A DNA stretch of 64,000 nucleotides from Saprospiraceae bacterium (GTDB lineage: Bacteria; Bacteroidota; Bacteroidia; Chitinophagales; Saprospiraceae), in contig JADKFX010000001.1 of assembly GCA_016717265.1 (NCBI GenBank), forward strand, positions 1,624,501 through 1,688,500. The letters run 5' to 3'. Numbering within the stretch: the first letter of the stretch is position 1; each line of letters begins with the position of its first letter. The notes beneath the pieces are model-generated. The model worked only from the letters and a program-made list of their open reading frames with translations. It did no database searches and was not told the DNA's origin. Position numbers and translations under genes: made by a program. Positions 9,654 to 18,805 of this stretch are shown piece by piece.

Positions 9654-9811
9654 AATTTATAATGTTAAACGTAAAATTACCTTTTAGAAGCTTAAACAAG
9701 CAAGAACGCTGCCTGGTTTAACAAAATAACTCCGTAAAAAGCATTTCTTTTAATTAAGAATTCGAAATTTTGCTTACTTTAAATTTTAAATAGGGTTTGG
9801 TTAGAAGGGCA

Positions 9812-12800
9812 TTATATTGCAATATTTAGTTCAAAACAACATGAAATCAATTTATTATATATTATTGAATTATTTAATATATTAGGATTTCCAATGATAA
9901 TAATTTGTTCTTTGGCACGTGTCAATGCAACGTTTAATTTCCGATCAATACCATCTTTATTTAGGGAGCTAATTTGGAGCACTTGAGATTCATCAGAGAT
10001 TACGGTGGATAGGATTATAATATCTCTTGCACCACCTTGGTATCGCTCCGCAGTATCAATCGTTAAGAAATTTGAGTCAAAGCCTTCTTGAAGGATCTGA
10101 TTTTTAATTTGTGAAATTTGTGCTCTGAAAGGAGTAATTACACCGAGTCTTTGAGCGTTCCATTCAATTTGATTGTTATTATAAAGTTTAAAAATCTGTT
10201 GAACAATAAACGATACCATTCGAGCTTCCTGTAGATTTATTTTGCTTTGAAAAACTGGATTTGGATCGATGACTGGAATAAAAATCACTCTATTACTAGC
10301 TAATAAGGGTTGTTTGATTCCAATTAAATTTGGAAAGTATTGTGCATATGAAATAGATTGTCTGTTTTCAATTTCGGAGGGTAGAATTTTAAGTTTGTTT
10401 TCATAAAAACTTTGAGCTGGAAAATTCATAAGATCCTGATGCATTCGTCCCTGATATTCGAGCATTTCAAATGCATGATTCCATTTTTTGTCTATACAAT
10501 TTTGTAACATTCGTTCAAAATAGGAAGTACTTAAATGCTGAAACCCATTTTGTTTAAGTTGTTCTGATTTAATTTGTGACTCTTCTTCTGTTTGCGCTGT
10601 AACTGCTGGGAGTTGCATGTGATCTCCAATTAATATAAATCTTTTAAATTTAGTAAGTAAACCAGTAAGTTGCGATTCAAGAATCTGACTTGCTTCATCT
10701 ATGATTACGGTATCAAATTGTTTTAATAGGAGTAATTCTTTTTTGCCTTGGATGGAAGCAAGTGTTGCCGTAAATATTCGTATTTCTTTAAAAGTCTGAT
10801 GCACTTGCTTGCGCGTTTTAAGATGGCTAATTTTTTCTTCTAATAAATTTTTTCTAAACTGCGGTTGCACTGCAAATCTAGAGCCGATACGGATATATTC
10901 TATATTACAAGCTGTTTGAATGGATTCAAGTGCTTCACAAATTTCATCTACTGCACGATTTGTATATGCTAGTAGTAAAATATTTTCATTCGATTCACAA
11001 ATTAGCAATTCAACTAAGTGTTTAATTACCAAGCTAGTTTTTCCAGAACCAGGAGGTCCCCATAAAAGAAAATAATCTTTAGATGCTACTATTTTTTTTA
11101 AAACATCTTGAATGATTTCCGGAATTTTATGGTTACCTATAGAAAGACTATGATTCAAATCATGAGGTTTCTTGATACCCAGGATTAAATCTCTTTTATC
11201 AGAATCTGCCATTGCAAAATCAATCATCCCCTGGTATTGATTTACAAAAGAACGGTCCATGGAGTCCTGTTCAAGGTTCCATGTTTTTAATGTTGCATCT
11301 TCTATTTTTGGAAACTGCCTGCATCTTAAGCGGACATAAAATGTATTTGGTTCCAGATCTATCAAGGTGCATTTATAAATTTGAGTTTGAAGTGCACTAG
11401 GATATTCATAAAGCACGAGTGTATCGCCAATTCGAAATTTTGAAATCAACTCCATGTCGCTGCTATTTTTAAGTACTAAAATTGGGTAGTCATCCTTTGA
11501 TGACAAAATTTGATGCAATACCAATTTTGGCAAGAGCATAAACAATTTTAACTTTTCCTGTTCATTGAGAAGCCAAAGGGACGCTAATCCTTCTGTAAAT
11601 TGAAGGTTCGATCGGCCCATTTTTGAAATAAATTGTTCCCGGGCAATAAACCCTGTAAATTCTTTAAAATAATCTTTTTCTAATGGATTTAAGCTACTAT
11701 AAACCTTTAATAATATACCCGCATCCCGTTTTGTATAGGACTCTGTGGATTGAAAATGTTTTTCATTTAGAATATCAAATAGGGAAGGGTCAGATTCATT
11801 TCTAAATGCTAAATGTAAATGCAATATGATAATTGCATTTCGTAAATATATTAATTCTTGTTTTATATCATCCAGTATCGGTGCGTATCTTAGTGCATTT
11901 TCTAGTTGTGCCGAATACAGCACGTGGCTTTTAACATCATAATTTCTACCAAATACGGATTGAATCAGTAAATAATATAACATAATTTGAGCATGATGGT
12001 CAGCATTGATGCCAAATTTATTAGGTAGGTATGGTTTTCCGCTTTTCAATTCAATGATCCATTTTTTGGAATTTATTTTGTCTTCATGAAACACATCCAA
12101 TCTGCCCTGGATTCCATATTCAACGGAATAAAAACTCGGTTCCAGAATGCAATCTTCAAGTTGAAGGTTAGGATGCTCAAATTTATTTTCTATTAATGTT
12201 TTAATGTTTGAAAAATGGATCTTTATGGTTTCAAAGTATTTTATAATTGTTGAATCATCCAAAAGGGAAAAAGCAATGGGATTGTGCTGAAATAAATTTT
12301 GGCTTAGATCTTCAAATTGAAGGGAAGGGTTTAAAATAAGTTCATCTAAAAATTGGTTTACGGTAGTTCCCAATAAGGTTGAATATCCCGAAGGACTGTA
12401 ATAAAATAAATGAATTAAATGTTTTAAGGGATTTGATCCTGTTGTGTTAAAGCAGGAAGCAATAGCGGTCACATCAATTAAATAATCCGGCAGGATAATG
12501 AATTCTTTGGCTGTCCAATTTGGATTTGATTTTGATAGCTTGTGGACAAATACATCATATGGAAATTTCAAATATTTAGATGCCTGCGTAAAGAGCTTAA
12601 CTATTTTTTCAGTTGCAGTATCTAGTGAAAGTATTTGTATGTCAGCGATTTTATTTTCAAAAACAAATTCTAAGTTTTTTCCAATTTCATCAAATTTTAA
12701 AATGCTAATCCGACTGGATTCAATAAACGTTGCTTGGCTATCCTCCAACAATAAAAACTGATCATCAAATTGAAGGGTTGTAAATTCTTGCGGAATTTCT

Positions 12801-13117
12801 GTTTTCGTTTGGATAGCAATACATTGTATCCAACAGGCCAATATAGATTGAAAATAGGTATTATCAATAGATTTTTGATCGAATCCCTGGATCCTTAATG
12901 ATGAAATTTGGCGAAATAATATTTTATCAATTTTGCCTATGGAAAATAAATATTGCAGCCTGCTTTGCGTGGAATTAAAAATTTGATTACTGTCAAGAGC
13001 AATAAGCTGTATTTCATTTTCGAGTGCATCTAATGCAATTGGTATTGACTTTTCAAAATTAAATTCGCTATGTAATAATAGGCGAATAGCCTGATATGGA
13101 TTTAGAAGTGTTCCCAT
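9812..13117 (-). CDS. Dna2-like fusion of PD-(D/E)XK nuclease and superfamily 1 helicase
   Basis: An 1101-residue protein. Around residues 335-385 is a RecB/Cas4-type nuclease core: GIQGRLDVF, then WIIELKSGK and a following QIMLYYLL helix. The C-terminal half is a DNA2/UPF1-type helicase: Walker A GPPGSGKTSLV near residue 690, motif Ia-like LAYTNRAVDEIC, Walker B VIIDEASQI, motif III IGDHMQLPAV, VITPFRAQI, TAERYQGGARDIIILS and motif VI NVALTRAKEQI. The order is the same as in eukaryotic Dna2. The cysteines that hold the Fe-S cluster in Dna2, AddB and Cas4 are not seen around the nuclease. The likely role is processing of DNA ends or flaps. There are no partner genes next to it; it stands alone, with a possible promoter just upstream. 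Confidence 0.85.
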   Translation of the reverse strand: MGTLLNPYQAIRLLLHSEFNFEKSIPIALDALENEIQLIALDSNQIFNSTQSRLQYLFSIGKIDKILFRQISSLRIQGFDQKSIDNTYFQSILACWIQCIAIQTKTEIPQEFTTLQFDDQFLLLEDSQATFIESSRISILKFDEIGKNLEFVFENKIADIQILSLDTATEKIVKLFTQASKYLKFPYDVFVHKLSKSNPNWTAKEFIILPDYLIDVTAIASCFNTTGSNPLKHLIHLFYYSPSGYSTLLGTTVNQFLDELILNPSLQFEDLSQNLFQHNPIAFSLLDDSTIIKYFETIKIHFSNIKTLIENKFEHPNLQLEDCILEPSFYSVEYGIQGRLDVFHEDKINSKKWIIELKSGKPYLPNKFGINADHHAQIMLYYLLIQSVFGRNYDVKSHVLYSAQLENALRYAPILDDIKQELIYLRNAIIILHLHLAFRNESDPSLFDILNEKHFQSTESYTKRDAGILLKVYSSLNPLEKDYFKEFTGFIAREQFISKMGRSNLQFTEGLASLWLLNEQEKLKLFMLLPKLVLHQILSSKDDYPILVLKNSSDMELISKFRIGDTLVLYEYPSALQTQIYKCTLIDLEPNTFYVRLRCRQFPKIEDATLKTWNLEQDSMDRSFVNQYQGMIDFAMADSDKRDLILGIKKPHDLNHSLSIGNHKIPEIIQDVLKKIVASKDYFLLWGPPGSGKTSLVIKHLVELLICESNENILLLAYTNRAVDEICEALESIQTACNIEYIRIGSRFAVQPQFRKNLLEEKISHLKTRKQVHQTFKEIRIFTATLASIQGKKELLLLKQFDTVIIDEASQILESQLTGLLTKFKRFILIGDHMQLPAVTAQTEEESQIKSEQLKQNGFQHLSTSYFERMLQNCIDKKWNHAFEMLEYQGRMHQDLMNFPAQSFYENKLKILPSEIENRQSISYAQYFPNLIGIKQPLLASNRVIFIPVIDPNPVFQSKINLQEARMVSFIVQQIFKLYNNNQIEWNAQRLGVITPFRAQISQIKNQILQEGFDSNFLTIDTAERYQGGARDIIILSTVISDESQVLQISSLNKDGIDRKLNVALTRAKEQIIIIGNPNILNNSIIYNKLISCCFELNIAI

Positions 13118-13145
13118 TTTAAGGAAAAATAGTGATGTTCGATGT

Positions 13146-13153
13146 CAAATATA
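13146..13153 (-). promoter_or_regulatory. Possible Bacteroidota -7 element for the nuclease-helicase gene
   Basis: On the minus strand this reads TATATTTG, matching the Bacteroidota TAnnTTTG consensus, about 29 bases before the ATG. No good -33 TTTG is found at the usual distance, so the call is tentative. Confidence 0.35.
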
Positions 13154-13307
13154 CAAAAAGTTCACCTGGATTTATGAATCTAAAAATAGTGGATTTTAAG
13201 AAAGCATTTTAAGTTTTAACTTCACAAGTTTATTTTTAAATCGTTCTTTAATAATATGAGCCCTAAGCTTCCTAAATGAATAGTATATATATTACAATTT
13301 TTATTAA

Positions 13308-13315
13308 TATATTTG
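13308..13315 (+). promoter_or_regulatory. Possible Bacteroidota -7 element for the OmpA-type lipoprotein gene
   Basis: TATATTTG matches the TAnnTTTG consensus. It lies about 190 bases before the start codon and has no clear -33 partner, so a long leader or another promoter remains possible. Confidence 0.3.
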
Positions 13316-13503
13316 CAAAACCAAAAACAATTCAAGATATTGACGAATTAATTACTGTTTTATTTAATTATACATAGTTTATATTTTAAGAAATTGTTAA
13401 TTATATGCCTTAAAGGAAACATTATTCTGTTTGATACGTTAATCAATATATGAAATCCAGTCTAAAACCAATCCGTATGATTAATCACCGACAGGAGTTA
13501 GTG

Positions 13504-14148
13504 ATGAAGTTTGGATTTATTCAAATACTTCTTGCCCTCCTTGCACTCCTTTTTATGCAATGCCGAAATACGGAGAAGTCTGTTAATCCAAATCAACAAG
13601 AAGCCGCTATAAATACAGAAAGTGGCACTTCAGATTCAGCCAGCCAAAAAACATTTTTGGTGGATACAGATTATGTGCATATTGCATCTCATCATAGCGA
13701 AGACATCAAAAGTAAGCTGCGCGAACTTGAAAAACAAGAGTTCAGTAAGGGTTCCATTGCAGACCAAGTAAGGGACTTCTTAAAACGAGGTGAGAATGAT
13801 TTTGGAGAAGAATTCAAATTTATAGAACTCCGATTTGTTAAGCGTACAGCTGTAATTGATCCGAAATTTGGCAAGGAGGTTAAAGATTTAGCAGTTGTTA
13901 TGAACGAATTTTTAAATCTTAAAATTAAACTCATGTCATATACTGATAATATAGGTGATGAAAAATTAAATGAAAAGTTATCACAAGACAGGGCGGAATC
14001 AATTTTAAAAGGCTTGTTGGATGCTGGGATTTCAAAAGAGCGTGTAATTATCAAATCATATGGTGAAAAATACCCAGTTGCGAATAATAAAACATTTGAT
14101 GGTCAGCTTCTCAATAATAGAATAGAAATGATGATCCTACATAAATAA
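13504..14148 (+). CDS. OmpA-family lipoprotein
   Basis: A 214-residue lipoprotein with a hydrophobic signal ending in a lipobox-like LLFMQC (Cys about 20). The C-terminal domain, roughly residues 115-214, is OmpA-like and should bind peptidoglycan: it has LKIKLMSYTDNIGDEKLNEK, LSQDRAESILKGLLDAGI, IIKSYGEKYPVANN and a closing NNRIEMMIL. The central part is charged and unassigned. The chosen ATG is preceded by AGGAG at a suitable distance and directly starts the signal peptide; a longer reading from 13450 would add 18 residues before it. It is expected to tether the outer membrane to the cell wall. A strong terminator follows. Confidence 0.82.
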   Translation: MKFGFIQILLALLALLFMQCRNTEKSVNPNQQEAAINTESGTSDSASQKTFLVDTDYVHIASHHSEDIKSKLRELEKQEFSKGSIADQVRDFLKRGENDFGEEFKFIELRFVKRTAVIDPKFGKEVKDLAVVMNEFLNLKIKLMSYTDNIGDEKLNEKLSQDRAESILKGLLDAGISKERVIIKSYGEKYPVANNKTFDGQLLNNRIEMMILHK

Positions 14149-14188
14149 AATTTCTTTTATACACATATAAGAATTTTACCTACTACTT

Positions 14189-14226
14189 AAAACCAATGAC
14201 TAAATGTAATCATTGGTTTTTTTTTT
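14189..14226. terminator. Intrinsic terminator between convergent genes
   Basis: A perfect 11-base stem, AAAACCAATGA pairing with TCATTGGTTTT, encloses a loop of about 10 bases and runs into a stretch of T residues. It ends the OmpA-type gene and, since A residues flank the other side, may also serve the convergent permease gene. Confidence 0.85.
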
Positions 14227-15904
14227 ATTCTTTATGTTCTTTATTAAGTTTACTATGTTTAGACCCATAGAAAAAATAGAGTACCAAACCGACTAATAGC
14301 CAGGATGCAAACCAAGCCCAATTATTGGCCGTCATCCCAGTAAGTAAATAAGAACAACTAGCAACGCCTAATAAAGGAATTAACGAAAGTTCATTTTTAT
14401 AAGTAATAACAGATAACACGATTAATAAAATCCAGAAAAGAGTACTTGATATTTTGAATGTTTCGTTTTCACCATTAAAATTTAAAAGATTTTTAAAATA
14501 ATCAGGAAAAATTAGTGAAATTAAAAAGAAACTAATGATCACCATTAATGGAAAAATAAATTTTCCGTTTATATAAATCAAATGAAATCTTCCTACGATT
14601 TTTTCTTTTCGGGGAATTAATAAAATGCCGCCACAAACAAGTACAAAGGCAAAAAGTGTAGCAATACTTGTAAAATCCAAAACAAAGGTTTTATCTGTAA
14701 AGAGAATCGGTACACCCACTACGAGTCCGGTAACGATTGTGGCAAATGAAGGGGTTAAATACTTTGGATGTATTTTTTGAAATTCTTTTGGTAACAAACC
14801 GTCGCGACTCATACTCATCCAGATACGAGGTTGACCCATTTGAAAAACTAAAAGCACACTTGTCATAGCTACCACCGCAATAAAAGATACAATCAACTGC
14901 ATCCAGGCATTTTGCTTTACTTCAAAAATATATGCGAGTGGATCTCCAATACCATCAAATTGGCGATAATCTAATACACCGGTTAATATTAATGCTAATA
15001 ATATATAAATAAAAGTGCATATCACCAGGCTATAAATCATCCCTCTTGGTAAATCTTTTTGTGGGTTCTTACTTTCTTCTGCAAATACACTAATAGCATC
15101 AAAGCCAATGTATGCAAAAAAAACTCCACTGACAGCACTCATAACTCCTGTAAAACCATTCGGCATAAAAGATGCATTGCCTTCTGGATTTATTGGAAAC
15201 CAATTCCCTGTATTAATATATAATGCGCCAATAGCAATTACTAAAAATACTACGAACAACTTTAATAAAACCATGATGTTGCTTAGATTTTTAGATTCTT
15301 TTACGCCAATATAGACGAGGATGGTTATAAGTATATTAATAATTATGGCTGGAAGATCAAAAATAATTTTCAAACCTGCCAATTCTGGAGCCAGAGTCCA
15401 TGCCTTGATTAATTCCTGATTTACGGATTGATTATGAAATGCTTTTTTTGCTTCCATATAACTGCAGCTAAGGTATTCCGGGATGTGTATATTCAATCTT
15501 TGGAGCATAGACGTAAAATAATCACTCCAAGAAAAAGCAACATAAATGTTACCAATTGAATATTCCATTAATAATGCCCATCCAATGATCCAGGCTGCGA
15601 GTTCTCCAAAAGAAACATAAGCATAGGTGTAAGCGGATCCAGCTACTGGAATCCGGCTCGCGAATTCTGCATAACATAGAGCCGTAAATCCACAGGCAAT
15701 TCCGGTTATTATAAAGAGGATCACTACTCCAGGCCCCCCTTTGAAGCAGGCTTCTCCTAAACTACTAAAACTTCCGGCCCCAATAATAGCTGCAATGCCC
15801 AAGGCAGTAAGGTCTCTTACAGTTAAAATCTGGTGTAATTTTCCATGATGTATTTGATCAGAGAAGGAACTTAGTGATTTTTTTCGAAACAAGGACTTCA
15901 ACAT
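14225..15904 (-). CDS. APC-superfamily amino-acid permease (cationic amino-acid transporter type)
   Basis: A 559-residue inner-membrane transporter with 12 or more hydrophobic segments. The first helix has the APC signature LGIAAIIGAGSFSSLGEA, followed by FTALCYAEFASRIPVAGSAY, both typical of the cationic amino-acid transporter subgroup. The segment FAYIGFDAISVFAEESKNPQ, with its conserved Glu, is also characteristic. It likely imports amino acids by proton symport or exchange. The start is an ATG, and the gene stands alone with the arginine decarboxylase gene diverging from it about 225 bases away. A link to arginine supply for polyamine synthesis is tempting, but that is inference from position only. 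Confidence 0.87.
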   Translation of the reverse strand: MLKSLFRKKSLSSFSDQIHHGKLHQILTVRDLTALGIAAIIGAGSFSSLGEACFKGGPGVVILFIITGIACGFTALCYAEFASRIPVAGSAYTYAYVSFGELAAWIIGWALLMEYSIGNIYVAFSWSDYFTSMLQRLNIHIPEYLSCSYMEAKKAFHNQSVNQELIKAWTLAPELAGLKIIFDLPAIIINILITILVYIGVKESKNLSNIMVLLKLFVVFLVIAIGALYINTGNWFPINPEGNASFMPNGFTGVMSAVSGVFFAYIGFDAISVFAEESKNPQKDLPRGMIYSLVICTFIYILLALILTGVLDYRQFDGIGDPLAYIFEVKQNAWMQLIVSFIAVVAMTSVLLVFQMGQPRIWMSMSRDGLLPKEFQKIHPKYLTPSFATIVTGLVVGVPILFTDKTFVLDFTSIATLFAFVLVCGGILLIPRKEKIVGRFHLIYINGKFIFPLMVIISFFLISLIFPDYFKNLLNFNGENETFKISSTLFWILLIVLSVITYKNELSLIPLLGVASCSYLLTGMTANNWAWFASWLLVGLVLYFFYGSKHSKLNKEHKE

Positions 15905-16092
15905 ATTTAATAAATATTTAATATGATTTTAAGGATTGCTTGGTAAACATAGCTATTTTTTTATTCCTAAGGGAACTAGAATATGCTTTCTGTCCAAGTC
16001 AAGGTCTTGTAAATGATTTGTTATTGCCAGCGTTTCACAATTACTTTAGAGCAACCCTCAATTTTAGCTCCGTTCATTCATTCATTTTCCAA

Positions 16093-16100
16093 TATATTTG
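16093..16100 (+). promoter_or_regulatory. Possible -7 element for the arginine decarboxylase gene
   Basis: TATATTTG fits the TAnnTTTG consensus and lies 30 bases before the ATG. No clean -33 TTTG is seen at 19-23 bases upstream. Confidence 0.35.
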
Positions 16101-16129
16101 TCCTCTTAATTTTTAAAGCAATTGCTTAG

Positions 16130-17530
16130 ATGGTAAATAAATATTTTGACCTCATTGATCAAACCTACTTTTTTCCTCAAGAAGGATTTGACCTTGAAAA
16201 AGATGAATTGATTTTTAACGGTATTCCTGTTATGAATTTAATAGAAAAGTATGGAACACCTTTTAAGATGACCTATTTGCCAAGGATTGGTGATCAAATT
16301 AAAAAAGCAAAAAACCTATTTAATAAATCCATAAAATCCTTGGATTATGATGGCAAATATTATTACTGTTATTGTACTAAATGTTGCCATTTTTCATATG
16401 TATTAAAAGAAGTTTTACAACATGATGTGCATTTGGAAACATCTTCTGCATTTGATATAGATTTAATTCTGAATCTTTATAAAAATGGTCAAATTGATAA
16501 AGACCAAATTATTGTAAATAACGGTTATAAACCAAAACAATATTTGCAGAATATTGCAAATTTAATTAATTCTGGTTTTAAAAATGTAATCCCTGTCTGT
16601 GATAATATTTATGAGTTGGATCGCTTTAATGAACTCATACATAAAAAATGCAAAATGGGTATCCGGGTTGCAACAGAAGAAGAACCTAGCTTTGAATTTT
16701 ATACCAGCCGACTTGGAATTCGTTCATCAGAAGTAGTTCAGTTTGCAAAAGAAAAATTCAAAAAAAATAAGAAATTTGAATTATACATGGTTCACTTTTT
16801 TGTAGATACTGGAATTAAAGATACAGCGTACTATTGGGGTGAATTAAAAAAAGGAATTAATGCCTATATCGAACTTAAAAAGCATTTTCCTTCAATTAAA
16901 GCAATCAATATAGGAGGTGGCTTGCCAATTAGAAATTCATTGGGGTTTGAATATGATCATAAGTATATGATTCATCAAATTGTAAAAATGATAAAAGATT
17001 CCTGCGAAGAAGCAGGTGTAGAGGATCCAGATATTTTTACAGAATTTGGAAAGTATACGGTCGGTGAAAGTGGAGCAACTATTTTTTCAGTATTAGAACA
17101 AAAGCAACAGAATGATTCTGAGATTTGGTATATGATCGATAATTCTTTAATGAACACATTGCCCGATAGTTGGGGTATTGCAGAGCGATTCATATTATTA
17201 CCAATCAATAAATGGCATAATGATTATTGCCGTATTAATATCGGAGGTTTAAGTTGTGATAATTCTGATTATTATAATACGGAGGCTCAAAATCAACAAT
17301 TATATTTACCAAGATATAGCAGAGATGATAAGGAAGCTTTATTTTTAGGATTCTTCCATACCGGTGCTTATCAAGATGCGTTATCTGGTTATGGTGGAAT
17401 TAAACATTGTTTGATTCCATCTCCAAAACATATTTTAGTGGATCGTGATGAAAATGGAAATATTGTAGATTGGATTTATAGCGAAGAGCAAACATCTAAA
17501 GATATGCTCAAAATATTAGGATATAATTAA
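16130..17530 (+). CDS. speA: Arginine decarboxylase, PLP fold III type
   Basis: A 466-residue PLP-dependent decarboxylase with an alanine-racemase-type barrel. The Lys of YYCYCTKCCHFSYV (about Lys84) sits where the PLP-binding lysine is expected. Other family features are HLETSSAFDIDLI, EEEPSFEFYTSRLGI, INIGGGLPI (phosphate-binding glycines), TEFGKYTVGESG, and the C-terminal FFHTGAYQDALSGYGGI with the active-site Tyr. Short decarboxylases of this type in Bacteroidota are annotated as arginine decarboxylase, and the agmatinase gene next to it supports that. The product would be agmatine, made in the cytoplasm. Diaminopimelate or carboxyspermidine decarboxylase activity is a less likely alternative. 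Confidence 0.82.
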   Translation: MVNKYFDLIDQTYFFPQEGFDLEKDELIFNGIPVMNLIEKYGTPFKMTYLPRIGDQIKKAKNLFNKSIKSLDYDGKYYYCYCTKCCHFSYVLKEVLQHDVHLETSSAFDIDLILNLYKNGQIDKDQIIVNNGYKPKQYLQNIANLINSGFKNVIPVCDNIYELDRFNELIHKKCKMGIRVATEEEPSFEFYTSRLGIRSSEVVQFAKEKFKKNKKFELYMVHFFVDTGIKDTAYYWGELKKGINAYIELKKHFPSIKAINIGGGLPIRNSLGFEYDHKYMIHQIVKMIKDSCEEAGVEDPDIFTEFGKYTVGESGATIFSVLEQKQQNDSEIWYMIDNSLMNTLPDSWGIAERFILLPINKWHNDYCRINIGGLSCDNSDYYNTEAQNQQLYLPRYSRDDKEALFLGFFHTGAYQDALSGYGGIKHCLIPSPKHILVDRDENGNIVDWIYSEEQTSKDMLKILGYN

Positions 17531-17673
17531 TACGTTTTGAACTAATTTTTTAATTTTTTCGTTAGAAGTTAATTCCTTCATTCAAGTATTTTTTTTATTC
17601 AATATACCCGAAATAAGAATGGAATTAAGTTTCCTGAAAATTTATTTTTATAGATTAATTGAAAACAAATATT

Positions 17674-18552
17674 ATGAAAGAGAGTGCAAAAACATATGCA
17701 GGTATTCCGGAGAAATATGCAAACTTTGATTTTGCTCAGGTCCTCTTAACGTCTATTCCATATGATGGCACCAGTACTTGGGGAAAAGGTGCAGATGAAG
17801 GTTTTAAAGCATTTATGAATGCTTCAGAGAATATGGAATTGTTTGATATTGAAACGATGTCTGAACCTTATAAAAAGGGTGTTTATTTAGAAAAGCCATT
17901 AAAAGTTAAAAAACGAAGTCCAGAAGAAATGGTGGAGTTGGTTTATCAATATGCTTTGCAACAATTAAAGTCTGGTAAACTTCCGACTTATTTTGGAGGA
18001 GAGCATAGCATTAGTATTGGATTGATTCGAGCTTTTGCAAAGAAATACAAAAACCTTACAGTGGTCCAATTAGACGCGCATACAGACCTGAGACAAGAAT
18101 ATATGGGCACAAAATTTAATCATGCTTGTGCTTTAGCTGAAGCTCAGAAATATACAAATCTTCTTCAGGTGGGTATTCGCAGTATGGATATCAGTGAGAA
18201 AAAATTTTTAGAAAAGGACAAAGTATATTTTGCCCATAATATTATGGACAATGATTATTGGATGGAGGAATCCATTAAAAAGATGTCGGACAAAGTTTAT
18301 ATTACCTTGGATTTAGATGTATTTGATTCATCTTTAATGCCAAGTACGGGCACTCCAGAACCAGGTGGTATGGAATGGTATCAGGTTCTTCAATATCTTC
18401 GAATGATTTTTTTAAGGAAGCATGTAGTTGGTTTTGATATTGTTGAGCTGGCTCCAAATCCACATAACCAGGCGCCTGATTTTTTAGCCGCTAAATTGTA
18501 CTATAAAATGTTGGCATATTATTTTGAAAGGAACAATCGGACAATCTCTTAA
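17674..18552 (+). CDS. speB: Agmatinase
   Basis: A 292-residue ureohydrolase that converts agmatine to putrescine and urea. All manganese-ligand motifs are present: YFGGEHSISIG, VVQLDAHTDLRQEYMG with the following NHACA histidine, and ITLDLDVFDSS. The substrate-binding region PSTGTPEPGGMEW is also normal. The ATG chosen here is preferred over an in-frame TTG five codons upstream. It lies about 140 bases after the arginine decarboxylase gene on the same strand, giving the two-step route from arginine to putrescine. The DHS-like gene follows after the heptamer array. Confidence 0.9.
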   Translation: MKESAKTYAGIPEKYANFDFAQVLLTSIPYDGTSTWGKGADEGFKAFMNASENMELFDIETMSEPYKKGVYLEKPLKVKKRSPEEMVELVYQYALQQLKSGKLPTYFGGEHSISIGLIRAFAKKYKNLTVVQLDAHTDLRQEYMGTKFNHACALAEAQKYTNLLQVGIRSMDISEKKFLEKDKVYFAHNIMDNDYWMEESIKKMSDKVYITLDLDVFDSSLMPSTGTPEPGGMEWYQVLQYLRMIFLRKHVVGFDIVELAPNPHNQAPDFLAAKLYYKMLAYYFERNNRTIS

Positions 18553-18626
18553 TTTTAAATTTGCGTAAATAATTTTAGCATAGCATATTAAATATATTGA
18601 TAAACTTTAAATTCGTGTTAAAATTT

Positions 18627-18787
18627 AACTATTAACTATTAACTATTAACTATTAACTATTAACTATTAACTATTAACTATTAACTATTAACTATTAACT
18701 ATTGACTCTTAACTATTGACTCTTAACTATTGCCTCTTAACTATTGCCTCTTAACTATTGACTATTAACTCTTAACTCTTAATTATT
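18627..18787. repeat. Tandem heptanucleotide array, 23 units
   Basis: The first 11 units are exact copies of AACTATT. The next 12 are variants that partly alternate in 14-base steps (GACTCTT then AACTATT twice, GCCTCTT then AACTATT twice) before ending in GACTATT, AACTCTT, AACTCTT and AATTATT. The whole block is exactly 161 bases with no indel, so the register is kept. It lies in the intergenic gap between agmatinase and the DHS-like gene and ends 18 bases before that gene's ATG. Copy number may change by slippage in the perfect part. Whether that alters expression is unknown. Confidence 0.95.
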
Positions 18788-18805
18788 AATTACAAGTTCT
18801 AAACC

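Larger units (their letters stand above)
13118..13503. other. Divergent intergenic region
   Basis: This gap separates the leftward nuclease-helicase gene from the rightward OmpA-type lipoprotein gene. I see a TAnnTTTG-type -7 element facing each way but no RNA gene, repeat or further coding sequence. An upstream ATG at 13450 is in frame with the lipoprotein but gives an unlikely leader. Confidence 0.5.

Noticed and set aside
9812..13117. The nuclease-helicase considered as part of a multi-gene defence island
   Set aside because: The neighbouring genes are a secreted beta-helix protein and an OmpA-type lipoprotein; there is no toxin, methylase or signalling gene beside it.
18627..18787. Heptamer array considered as a CRISPR array
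   Set aside because: The units are 7 bases long and directly adjacent, with no spacers and no cas genes in the window.
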